This document shows, in pieces, positions 27,078 through 34,951 of a stretch of DNA of 64,000 nt. Within the stretch, counting starts at the first letter, position 1, and each line of letters opens with the position of its first letter. The position numbers and the translations under genes are program-made. The DNA is taken from contig NZ_CALUYL010000015.1 of the NCBI RefSeq assembly GCF_944324995.1, positions 1 to 64,000 on the forward strand, read 5' to 3'. The DNA is from an uncultured Mailhella sp. (GTDB lineage: Bacteria > Desulfobacterota > Desulfovibrionia > Desulfovibrionales > Desulfovibrionaceae). Below the pieces are notes generated by a model, which worked only from the letters and a program-made list of their open reading frames with translations, searched no databases and was not told the origin of the DNA.

Positions 27078-28055
27078 ATGCATACTCTTCTGTCCGCCAT
27101 CCTTCATCGTCTTGCCGGGGACGGGAAAGGTCCCCTGCTGTCCCGCCGCGAAGCGGAGGAATTCATTCATCTTCCCGCCTCCTGCACCACGGACATGCTG
27201 TCCGTGGCCGGGGTGGTGCGCGCCGCGCGCGCTCCGTCGTTTTTCAACTGCGGCATCATCAACGCCAAATCCGGCCGTTGCCCGGAAAACTGCGCCTTCT
27301 GCGCACAATCAGCACATCATGAAACGGGCGCTCCTGTCTATCCTTTTATGGACGAGGAGACGCTTTTGCGCAAGGCGGCGGAGGCTGCGGCGCACGGAAC
27401 TCGGCGTTTCGGCATCGTGGTGAGCGGAACCATGCTCGGCGAGGCCGACGTGGAGCCCATGTGCCGCGCGGTGGAGCGCATTGTCCGGGAAACGGGCATG
27501 AGCGTGTGCGGCTCGCTCGGCATGCTCACGAAGGAGCGCGCCGTGTGCTATCGCGAGGCGGGCGTCACGCGCTATCATCACAATCTGGAAACGGCGGAGA
27601 GCTATTTTCCGAACATCTGCACCACGCACGCCTACGCGGAAGACGTGCAGAGTCTGCGCGTCGCCCGGGAGGCGGGGCTGGAAGTGTGTTCCGGGGGCAT
27701 CATCGGGCTCGGCGAGAGCCTGGAACAGCGGGTGGAGCTCGCCTGCACGCTCGCGGAACTGGATGTGGATTCCATTCCGCTGAACTTTCTGAACGCCATT
27801 GCGGGCACGAGGCTCGAACACATGCCGCGTCTTGCGCCCGAGGAGGCGCTGCGCGCCATTGCGCTTTTCCGCGTCATGAATCCCGACAAGGATCTGCTCA
27901 TTGCCGGAGGCCGAGGTCACGTGCTCGGCGCGTGGCAGAGCTGGCTGTACGCGGCGGGCGCGAACGGCATGATGATCGGCGATTATCTCACCACGTCGGG
28001 CGCGGCCTTTGAAGCCGATCTTTCCATGATGCGCACGCTGGGAGTGAAGTCGTGA
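27078..28055 (+). CDS. bioB: Biotin synthase
   Basis: This 325-residue radical SAM enzyme inserts sulfur into dethiobiotin. The [4Fe-4S] motif is CPENCAFC (Cys68, Cys72, Cys75). Other family segments are NAKSGRCPENC, YHHNLETAESYFPNICTTH, CSGGIIGLGES, PLNFLNAIAGTRLE and the C-terminal GANGMMIGDYLTT. Length is typical. CAGGAAAAG precedes the ATG. The downstream fused bioDA gene starts at a GTG inside the bioB stop (GTGA). It is probably repressed by BirA with biotin through the upstream operator. Confidence 0.96.
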   Translation: MHTLLSAILHRLAGDGKGPLLSRREAEEFIHLPASCTTDMLSVAGVVRAARAPSFFNCGIINAKSGRCPENCAFCAQSAHHETGAPVYPFMDEETLLRKAAEAAAHGTRRFGIVVSGTMLGEADVEPMCRAVERIVRETGMSVCGSLGMLTKERAVCYREAGVTRYHHNLETAESYFPNICTTHAYAEDVQSLRVAREAGLEVCSGGIIGLGESLEQRVELACTLAELDVDSIPLNFLNAIAGTRLEHMPRLAPEEALRAIALFRVMNPDKDLLIAGGRGHVLGAWQSWLYAAGANGMMIGDYLTTSGAAFEADLSMMRTLGVKS

Positions 28056-30142
28056 GCGCGTTTTTCGTCACGGGTACGGATACCGACGCGGGCAAGACCA
28101 CGATCACGGCGGGTCTGCTTCGGGCCTTTGCCCGGGCGGGCGTTCCGGCGCGGGCCGTGAAGCCTGTGCAGACGGGCTGCGTCGAGGGGCCGGACGGTCT
28201 GGAAGCTCCCGACGTGGCGGTCTGGAAACGGGCCGGAGGGGAGGGAAGAGCCATTTCTCTGTTCCGGGTTCCCTGTTCGCCGCACCTTGCCGCGCGACTG
28301 GAGGGGGCAACGCTGAGCGCGGCGTCATTGGCAGCCGAGTGCCGGAAGAGCGTCGGCGCGGAAGGCGTGACGCTGTTTGAGGGCGCGGGAGGGCTGCACG
28401 TTCCTCTGAACGAAGAGGAAAGCATGCTCGATCTCATGCGGGAACTGCGCTTTCCGGTGCTTTTGGTGGTGGCCAACCGGCTGGGATGTCTCAATCACGC
28501 CGTGCTTACGCTGGACGCGCTGGAACAGGCCGGTCTCACGGCGGCGGGCATGGTGCTCTGCCGCACCGCGCCGCCCGATCAGGCGGATGCGGGCACGGGC
28601 GCGGAGGCCGAGGCGCTCATTCTCAGCGACAACGTGGAGAGCCTCGCCCGGGAAGGAAAAAGACGCGGCGTGCCGCTTCTCGCGGACGTTCCCTATCTGG
28701 CGGACGTTTCCCCGCAGGATGAGCAGTTCTGGGACGCGCTGGCCGACCGGCTCGCCGGGGCTGCCCGGCGTCTTGCCGAAGAGCCGGACGACGCGCGTCG
28801 TCATGAGGAACTGCTCGCCTTCGACCGGGCGCATTTGTGGCATCCGTACACGTCGGCCATGCGTCCTCTGCCGGCGCTCGAAGTGACGGGCGCGTCGGGC
28901 GCGCGGCTTTTTCTGCAGGGCGGTGCGAGTCTGGTGGACGGCATGTCGTCGTGGTGGTGCCGGGTACACGGCTACGGCAACAGGCGTCTGGTGCGCGCCG
29001 TGCAGAGGCAGGCGGCCGTACTTTCGCACGTCATGTTCGGGGGGCTCACGCACGAACCGGCGGTGGAGCTCGGCAGACGTTTGCTGTCGCTGCTTCCGGC
29101 AGGGCTGGAACACATCTTTTTTGCCGATTCCGGCTCCGTGGCCGTGGAAGTGGCCATGAAGATGGCCGTGCAGTACTGGCGCTCTCTCGGACGAGAGAAA
29201 AAGAGCCGTTTTGTGGCGCTGCGGGGCGCGTATCACGGCGACACGCTGGGGGCCATGTCGCTGTGCGATCCGATAACGGGCATGCATTCGCTTTTTTCCG
29301 GCGTTCTTCCCCGGCAGCTTTTCGTGGAGCGGCCGACGTGCCGTTTCGACGCTCCCTATGATCCTGCGAGCTTTGCGCCCATGGAACGCATGCTGCGGGC
29401 CCATGCCGGGGAAACGGCCGCCGTGGTGGTCGAGCCTGTGGTGCAGGGAGCCGGGGGCATGTGGTTCTATCATCCATCGTACCTGCGGGATCTGCGCGCG
29501 CTCTGCGACGAGCTCGACGTGCTGCTGCTTGCCGACGAAATAGCCACGGGCTTCGGCCGCACGGGGCGCATGTTCGCCTGCGATCATGCGGGCGTCTCGC
29601 CCGACGTCATGTGCGTGGGCAAGGCGCTGACCGGCGGCATGATGACGCTTTCCGCCGTGGCGGCCACAAGGCGCGTGGCCGAGGGCATTTCCGGCGCCGA
29701 CGCGGCGCACGGGGGCGGAGTGTTCATGCACGGGCCCACGTTCATGGGCAATCCGCTGGCCTGCGCCGCCGCCTGCGCCGGCCTCGACGAGCTGTGTTCC
29801 TCTCCCTGGCGGGAGCGCGTTCTGCACATTCAGCAGACGCTGGAACAGAATCTTGCCCCGTGCCGCAACGCGCCCGGCGTGTGCGACGTGCGCGTGCTCG
29901 GAGCCATCGGCGTGGTGGAAATGGAACAGGCCGTGGATGTGGAGGCCTGGCAGAAGTATTTCGTTTCGCGGGGCGTGTGGATACGTCCGTTCGGGCGCAC
30001 CGTGTACGTCATGCCTCCGTTCGTCGTTTCCGACGAGGAACTTCATCTTCTGGCCGGAGCCGTCTGCGACGCGGTCACTTCCGCCGCCGTTCACGGAGGC
30101 TCGCCCGCTTTGGACAACAACGGGAGACCGTATTCGTGCTGA
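28052..30142 (+). CDS. bioDA: Bifunctional dethiobiotin synthetase / DAPA aminotransferase (BioD-BioA fusion)
   Basis: The 696-residue protein joins two consecutive-step enzymes. Residues 1 to about 240 are BioD: P-loop GTDTDAGKT (Lys15), VKPVQTG, EGAGGLHVPL, and VVANRLGCLNHAVLT. From about 255 to 690 comes BioA, a class III PLP aminotransferase: LWHPYTSAM, SSWWCRVHGYGN, ADSGSVAVEVAMK, GAYHGDTLGAMSL, LLADEIATGFGRTG, CVGKALTGG with PLP Lys524, and HGPTFMGNPLA. All catalytic segments look intact. The frame is continuous with no stop or frameshift. BioA makes DAPA that BioD carboxylates, so fusion could favour hand-over. The order BioD then BioA matches the plant BIO3-BIO1 fusion. Confidence 0.92.
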   Translation: MSAFFVTGTDTDAGKTTITAGLLRAFARAGVPARAVKPVQTGCVEGPDGLEAPDVAVWKRAGGEGRAISLFRVPCSPHLAARLEGATLSAASLAAECRKSVGAEGVTLFEGAGGLHVPLNEEESMLDLMRELRFPVLLVVANRLGCLNHAVLTLDALEQAGLTAAGMVLCRTAPPDQADAGTGAEAEALILSDNVESLAREGKRRGVPLLADVPYLADVSPQDEQFWDALADRLAGAARRLAEEPDDARRHEELLAFDRAHLWHPYTSAMRPLPALEVTGASGARLFLQGGASLVDGMSSWWCRVHGYGNRRLVRAVQRQAAVLSHVMFGGLTHEPAVELGRRLLSLLPAGLEHIFFADSGSVAVEVAMKMAVQYWRSLGREKKSRFVALRGAYHGDTLGAMSLCDPITGMHSLFSGVLPRQLFVERPTCRFDAPYDPASFAPMERMLRAHAGETAAVVVEPVVQGAGGMWFYHPSYLRDLRALCDELDVLLLADEIATGFGRTGRMFACDHAGVSPDVMCVGKALTGGMMTLSAVAATRRVAEGISGADAAHGGGVFMHGPTFMGNPLACAAACAGLDELCSSPWRERVLHIQQTLEQNLAPCRNAPGVCDVRVLGAIGVVEMEQAVDVEAWQKYFVSRGVWIRPFGRTVYVMPPFVVSDEELHLLAGAVCDAVTSAAVHGGSPALDNNGRPYSC

Positions 30143-31473
30143 TATTCTGCCTTTACTCCGCGCTGCTGCTCGCGCTCGGCGTGCTGGACGCCCGTCATTC
30201 GCGCGGCTCGTCGGCCTTTTTCGTCAACAGCCGCTCCTCGGGCGCGTGGCGCACGGGCTTTTCTCTGGCGGCGTCCTGCATCGGCGGTTCCGCCACCATA
30301 GGCATGGCGGGACTTGCCTGGCAGGTGGGCGCACCCGCCTTCTGGTGGCTGGGCTCCGGGGCCTGCGGTCTGGCGCTGCTCACGCTTTTCATTGCCCGCA
30401 AGGTGCGCGAGTCGGAAGCGTACACCATGCCGGAAATCGTGGCCGCATGGATCAGTCCGCAGGCGCGCACGCTCTCTTCCCTCATCATCATGCCGGCGTG
30501 GCTGGCCATACTGGCGGCGCAGTTCACGGCCATGGGCAAGCTTGCCGCAGCGCTCACGGGCATGCCGCCGGAATGGGCCCTTGTGGTCGGCGCGGCGGTG
30601 ATCGTGGCCTATTCCTGCCTAGGCGGGCAGGCGTCCGTCATCCGCAGCGACGGCCCGCAGTGCGTGCTGCTGCTTGCGGGCATTCTGGCGGCGCTGTTCT
30701 GGCTCTGGGGGCACAATCCTGCGCCGCTGGAATCGCTGCGGCTGGAAATCGTCAATGACGACTTCACGTTGGAAAAATTCTCGTATTTCATGATCATCAT
30801 GGGCGGCAGCTATCTTGTGTGCCCCATGCTGTTCGGGCGCATTTTGAGCGCGAAAAGCGGCGCGAGCGCGCTGCGCGGCTGCTGGCTTGCCGTGTTCATG
30901 CTGCTGGGCGCCTCGGCGGTTATTGTGGCGCTCGGCGTGCTCTGCCGGAACTTCGTGCCTGCGGGAACGGCTCCCGACGACGTGCTTGCCGCGGCCATGC
31001 GTCTTCTGCCGTCGTGGGTGGGCATGTGCCTCATGGTGGCGCTGCTTTCCGCCGTGCTCTCGTCGGCGGACTCCTGCCTCGTGACGGCTTCCACGGTGCT
31101 GTGCAACGATCTTCTCGGTCGGCGCGACGTGAAGCTCTGCCGTCTGGTCACGCTGCTCTTCGGCGCGGGCGGTCTGCTGCTTTCCGCGCAGGGGCACGGC
31201 ATTCTCGATCTTCTGCTCATGGCCAACGACATGTATGTGTGCGGCGTGGCGGTTCCCGTGTTTGCGGCCATGCTCATGAAGCGGGGAGCCGTGCATCCGC
31301 GGGCGGCGCTGGCGTCCATGATGATGGGCGGCGCGGGCGGTCTGGCCTGCGCCGTGAGCGGACAGGAAATGTTCGGCTACGCGGGCATGGCGTTCGCCGT
31401 GGCGGCCATGCTGCTCGGGCGCTTCGTGCGGACGGCTCCGCGATCTTCGGCGGGGAACATGCAGATTTCATAG
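30136..31473 (+). CDS. Sodium:solute symporter (SSS family) in biotin operon
   Basis: This 445-residue integral membrane protein has about 12 to 13 hydrophobic helices. SSS-like features include SRSSGAWRTGFSLAASCIGG near the N-terminus (sodium-site region), ARKVRES...YTMPEIVAAW and SAVLSSADSCLVTASTVL. The GTG start lies inside the end of bioDA (7-nt overlap), so it is translationally coupled to biotin synthesis. The family includes pantothenate and vitamin transporters. The position suggests uptake of biotin or a precursor such as pimelate, KAPA or DAPA, but the substrate is inference. The operon ends at the terminator at 31572. Confidence 0.8.
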   Translation: MLIFCLYSALLLALGVLDARHSRGSSAFFVNSRSSGAWRTGFSLAASCIGGSATIGMAGLAWQVGAPAFWWLGSGACGLALLTLFIARKVRESEAYTMPEIVAAWISPQARTLSSLIIMPAWLAILAAQFTAMGKLAAALTGMPPEWALVVGAAVIVAYSCLGGQASVIRSDGPQCVLLLAGILAALFWLWGHNPAPLESLRLEIVNDDFTLEKFSYFMIIMGGSYLVCPMLFGRILSAKSGASALRGCWLAVFMLLGASAVIVALGVLCRNFVPAGTAPDDVLAAAMRLLPSWVGMCLMVALLSAVLSSADSCLVTASTVLCNDLLGRRDVKLCRLVTLLFGAGGLLLSAQGHGILDLLLMANDMYVCGVAVPVFAAMLMKRGAVHPRAALASMMMGGAGGLACAVSGQEMFGYAGMAFAVAAMLLGRFVRTAPRSSAGNMQIS

Positions 31474-31571
31474 CCGCCGAAGGCTCGGGCGAGCGGAGCC
31501 TGCACCTTTCATCAACGGCGTAGAGTGGGCTCCCGGAGTACGCCCGGAGAGCGGAGCAAATGGCACTCGTC

Positions 31572-31607
31572 AAAAAAGGCCGTCGGAGTTCGTCCGACGG
31601 CCTTTTG
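31572..31607. terminator. Bidirectional terminator between symporter and flavin reductase
   Basis: AAAAAAGGCCGTCGGA and TCCGACGGCCTTTT form a long perfect stem with a GTTCG loop. T runs on both sides suit the two converging genes. Confidence 0.88.
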
Positions 31608-31700
31608 TCTTTGGCGTGTTTTCGTGCGCCCGGCAATAACAGTCCGGTGCGGAAGCTTTCCGGCCGGGCCGGGACGCGCGCCGGAGTCCGGCGGCGTTTT

Positions 31701-33638
31701 TTACACGTCGAGTCCGGCGTGATAGCCCTGATACACGGCGGTGGTGATGGTGGAGGGACGCACGGCGTCGCCGATGACGCGCACGACGGGCGCGGCGTCA
31801 ACGAGATCGGCGTACTTGCGGGAGCGCTGACCCACGGCGCAGATGACCGTTTCGGCGGGCAGCAGCATTTCCTTGCCTTCGGCGTCGCGCACGAGCAGGC
31901 CGTTTTCCTTCACGGCAAGGCCGGTGCATCCGGTGCGCACGTCCACAAGTTCCTTCAGCTTGCGCAGCAGAATGGGGCGATGCCGGATGTTGGCGTCGGG
32001 AGCCACTTCGGGCCGCATTTCCACCAGCGTGACCTTCTTGCCTTCCTGAGCCAGATGAATGGCGCATTCGCAGCCCGCAAGGCCGCCGCCGAGCACGACC
32101 ACGGAGTTTGCGCATTCATGTTTGCGCAGGTAGTAGTCGTTCACCACGATGACGTTCTTGCCGTCCATGCCGGGCAGCGGAGGAATGATGGGTTCGGAGC
32201 CGATGGCGATGATGAGCGCGTCCGCGCCTTCCTTTTCCACGTAATCGGCCGTGACCGTGGTGTTCAGGCGCACTTCCACGCCCTCAAGTTCCATCTGACG
32301 GGCGAGCGTGAGGCCGAGCTGATACATTTCGTGCTTGAAGGGAATGGCCTGTTCGCTCTTGAGAATGCCGCCGAGCTCGGCTTCCTTTTCGCACAGAATG
32401 ACGTGATGGCCGCGCTGAGCTGCGGCAATGGCGGCCTTCATGCCGCCGCAGCCGCCGCCGGCCACCAGCACCTTCTTCGCGCGGCGGGCGGGCAGCGCGG
32501 GCGGATCCTGTTCGCGGCCTATCTGCGGATTCACCGTGCAGCGGCGCGTGCCCGTGGTGGGACGTTCGGCCATGCACACGAAACAGCGCAGGCAGCGTAC
32601 TATTTCGTCGTCGCGGCCTTCCATGACCTTGGAGGGCAGTTCGGGATCGGCGATGAGGGCGCGGGCCATTTCCACCACGTCGGCCTTGCCGGAGGCAATG
32701 ATGTCCTCCATCTGGGCGGGATCGTTCAGCGCGCCGATGGTGGCCACGGGCGTGGACACGTGTTTCTTGATTTCGGCGGCGAGATACACGTTGCAGCCGT
32801 GTTCGGAGAACATGGGCGGATGCGTGTCGAAGAAGCCGAACTGATAGGAGCCCGCCGACACGTGAATGAGATCGACCTTGCCGTCGAGCAGTTTGGCTAT
32901 TTCCACGCCGTCTTCCAGCGTGTAGCCGCCCTCGAAGAGTTCGGAGCCGCTCATGCGCACTTCAATGGGGAAGCCGGGACCGACGGCGGCGCGCACGCTG
33001 GCCACCACTTCGAGCAGAAGGCGGGCGCGTCCTTCCAGACTGCCGCCGTATTCGTCGTCGCGTTTGTTGAAATAGGGGGAGAGAAACTGATTGATGAGCC
33101 ATCCGTGCCCGGCGTGGATCATGACCATTTCAAAGCCGGCGCGCTTGGCGAGGGCGGCTTTTTCCCCGTAGGAGGCCACGATGTCGGCAATCTGTTCTTT
33201 GGTGAGGGCCTTGACCGGGCGACCGTCGGGGCGCACGCCGTCGCAGGGACCGTACTGGGAGAGCGACGCCTTTTTTTCCTTGTCCACGAGATAGGTGCCC
33301 GCGTACTGGCCGGAATGGGAAAGCTCCACGCTGGGAATCGCACCGTGACGGCGTATGGCGTCGGCCATCATGGTGAAGCTCGCCAGCGAGCCCGGCGTCT
33401 GCAGTTCAAGATGCAGCATGTGGGAGGCGTCCGTGGCCGGATGTACGACAAGCTCGCTCACGGTGACGTTGGCGCTGCCGCCCTTAGCCCTGTTTTCGTA
33501 GAAGGCGCGGCTCCCCGGTCCGGCGCAGCAGTCCCAGGTGATGTCGGTGGCGCCGGTGGGCGCGGCAAACATGCGGTTGCGGAAGGTGACTCTGCCGAGA
33601 GTGATGGGGGAACTCAGATGCGGAAATTTTCTCGTCAT
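31701..33638 (-). CDS. NADH:flavin oxidoreductase, old-yellow-enzyme / 2,4-dienoyl-CoA reductase type with Fe-S cluster
   Basis: This 645-residue enzyme has an N-terminal FMN-binding TIM barrel (about 1-340; HAGHGWLINQFLSPYFNKR and YGGSLEGR are family segments). A [4Fe-4S] motif follows, with CLRCFVC then CTVNP about 11 residues on (about 345-370). The C-terminal FAD/NAD(P)H domains have VLVAGGGCGGMKAA and VVVLGGGLAGCECA. Homologues reduce activated C=C bonds in enoates, dienoyl-CoAs, bile-acid or trimethylamine-type substrates. The HGD-type residues that define one subfamily are not clearly present, so the substrate stays open. TCTGGAGAACGT precedes the ATG, and the longer frame runs into AT/GC-mixed non-coding DNA. 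It is monocistronic. Confidence 0.85.
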   Translation of the reverse strand: MTRKFPHLSSPITLGRVTFRNRMFAAPTGATDITWDCCAGPGSRAFYENRAKGGSANVTVSELVVHPATDASHMLHLELQTPGSLASFTMMADAIRRHGAIPSVELSHSGQYAGTYLVDKEKKASLSQYGPCDGVRPDGRPVKALTKEQIADIVASYGEKAALAKRAGFEMVMIHAGHGWLINQFLSPYFNKRDDEYGGSLEGRARLLLEVVASVRAAVGPGFPIEVRMSGSELFEGGYTLEDGVEIAKLLDGKVDLIHVSAGSYQFGFFDTHPPMFSEHGCNVYLAAEIKKHVSTPVATIGALNDPAQMEDIIASGKADVVEMARALIADPELPSKVMEGRDDEIVRCLRCFVCMAERPTTGTRRCTVNPQIGREQDPPALPARRAKKVLVAGGGCGGMKAAIAAAQRGHHVILCEKEAELGGILKSEQAIPFKHEMYQLGLTLARQMELEGVEVRLNTTVTADYVEKEGADALIIAIGSEPIIPPLPGMDGKNVIVVNDYYLRKHECANSVVVLGGGLAGCECAIHLAQEGKKVTLVEMRPEVAPDANIRHRPILLRKLKELVDVRTGCTGLAVKENGLLVRDAEGKEMLLPAETVICAVGQRSRKYADLVDAAPVVRVIGDAVRPSTITTAVYQGYHAGLDV

Positions 33639-34429
33639 ACGTTCTCCAGAAAAAAGTTTTTCTATTATCCATCGCATGAAAAGGCTGTGCTGTAAAGTCG
33701 AAAACGTCTTCGGAATGTTCGATGGCGTTGCACATGACCGCCGTGCCGAACGGAGTGCGAAAAGTCTTGGTGCGCAAAAGAACGGAGCGAGGGGGCAAGG
33801 AAAGTTTTTCGTCGGGAGAGACGGCGGAACCGCCCGAAAAGCTCCCGCGAGAAGGGGGAAAGAGCGTGCTTGAGGGGGCAAAGGGAAGTGATGGGCGAAG
33901 GGGCAGGCGGGTAAGTGCGTCGGCTTAGCGAGGGGGCGTGGGCAGTCGAGGCCTGCCGAGAGGCGCATCAGAAAAAGAACGGCGGCGCTGACGACGAGTG
34001 CGGCGGCGTTCAGATGGGGCGACGGGAGGCAGAGGCCGGCTGTGGAAGCTCAGCGCGCGGGAGGATTGGTGCGGAATGCGAGGCAGGCACAACTGCTTGG
34101 GCTGGCCGAATAGATGAAGACGGACAAGGGAGTTTTGCGTCAGCGAAGCGGTCGGCAGGCGGAAGGGCGGGGCGGCAAGGCACTACCGGCAGGTTGCGCT
34201 CTGCGGTTGCGGGAGGAGCGTAGAAGCCTGTGCAGCGTTTCGGGTCGTTTCGTTCGGACAGGCGTCTCTGATTTTTTTGCGGCGCTTGGGCCGCGCGGGC
34301 GGCTTTTCAGGCAGCGCTTTTATGGGCGCATAGGCTCGGCGGCGTCGTTCTTCGGCGCAAAGAGAGCGCTTTCAGGCAGTGGAACTCAGCAGAAACGTTC
34401 ATTTTCTCCCTCGCGGAGAAAGTTTCCCT
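33639..34429. other. Long non-coding stretch upstream of metal-ATPase operon
   Basis: About 790 nt without a supported gene. The sequence is purine-rich (many GGGGGCAAGGAAAG-type runs, 33780-33920). Open frames on the plus strand lack ribosome-binding sites and protein-like composition. Confidence 0.45.
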
Positions 34430-34448
34430 GCGAATGATAATGAAATTC
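34430..34448. promoter_or_regulatory. Candidate Fur box upstream of metal-ATPase operon
   Basis: The 19-mer matches GATAATGATAATCATTATC at 13 of 19 positions, with the left part AATGATAAT exact. It lies 13 nt upstream of the -35 element of the promoter at 34462. Confidence 0.45.
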
Positions 34449-34461
34449 TTTTTCTATAATA

Positions 34462-34490
34462 TTGACAGTGAAAATCCATTTCAATATAGT
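34462..34490 (+). promoter_or_regulatory. Sigma-70-type promoter of metal-ATPase operon
   Basis: TTGACA (34462-34467), a 17-nt spacer and TATAGT (34485-34490) lie about 108 nt before the first ATG, in a locally AT-rich pocket. Confidence 0.75.
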
Positions 34491-34597
34491 TCCGTCATCG
34501 CCCTTTGCCGGTGGAATGGTTGCAAGGGATGGCCGACGGCGTCGGGGCGCATTCAGGAAAAAGCGCAGGGCTCTCCTGCATTTGAGGAGGATAAGGT

Positions 34598-34846
34598 ATG
34601 AACGAGAATCTCAAGTACGGTCTGTTTTTTCTGGGCGGCGCGGCTCTTGGAGCCATTGGTGCGGTGGCGGTGAGCCGCGGCAAGCTGGATCTCAAGCCTT
34701 TTGCCGCCGAGCTTGTGAGCCGCGGCCTTGATCTGCGCGACGCCGTGATGGCCCGCGCCGAGACCGTGCGCGAAAACGTGGAGGATGTGGTGGCCGAAGC
34801 GCAGGCGGTTTCCGAGCAGCGCAAGGCCCGCAGCGAAGAAGCGTAG
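34598..34846 (+). CDS. Small membrane-anchored protein (YtxH/DUF6110-like) of metal-ATPase operon
   Basis: This 82-residue protein has one N-terminal transmembrane helix (LKYGLFFLGGAALGAIGAVAV, about 5-25) and then an amphipathic, charged helix (about 30-82, Glu/Arg/Ala). The layout resembles YtxH or DUF6110 small proteins. A strong GAGGAGG site precedes the ATG. It is the first gene after the promoter at 34462, about 105 nt ahead of the P-type ATPase gene. An accessory or stabilising role for the ATPase is inferred only from position. Confidence 0.7.
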   Translation: MNENLKYGLFFLGGAALGAIGAVAVSRGKLDLKPFAAELVSRGLDLRDAVMARAETVRENVEDVVAEAQAVSEQRKARSEEA

Positions 34847-34951
34847 TTTCGGCGGGCCGCGCTGGCGGCTTTTCGACCCGGACGCTCTTTTGCGGGCCGG
34901 GTTCTTTTTTGACCGGCGGCATGCGCCTTGCCGGCGTATTCGGGAGATGCC

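Noticed and set aside
33915..34437. Short plus-strand frames upstream of the metal-pump operon
   Set aside because: No ribosome-binding site, odd Gly/Arg composition, no family resemblance.
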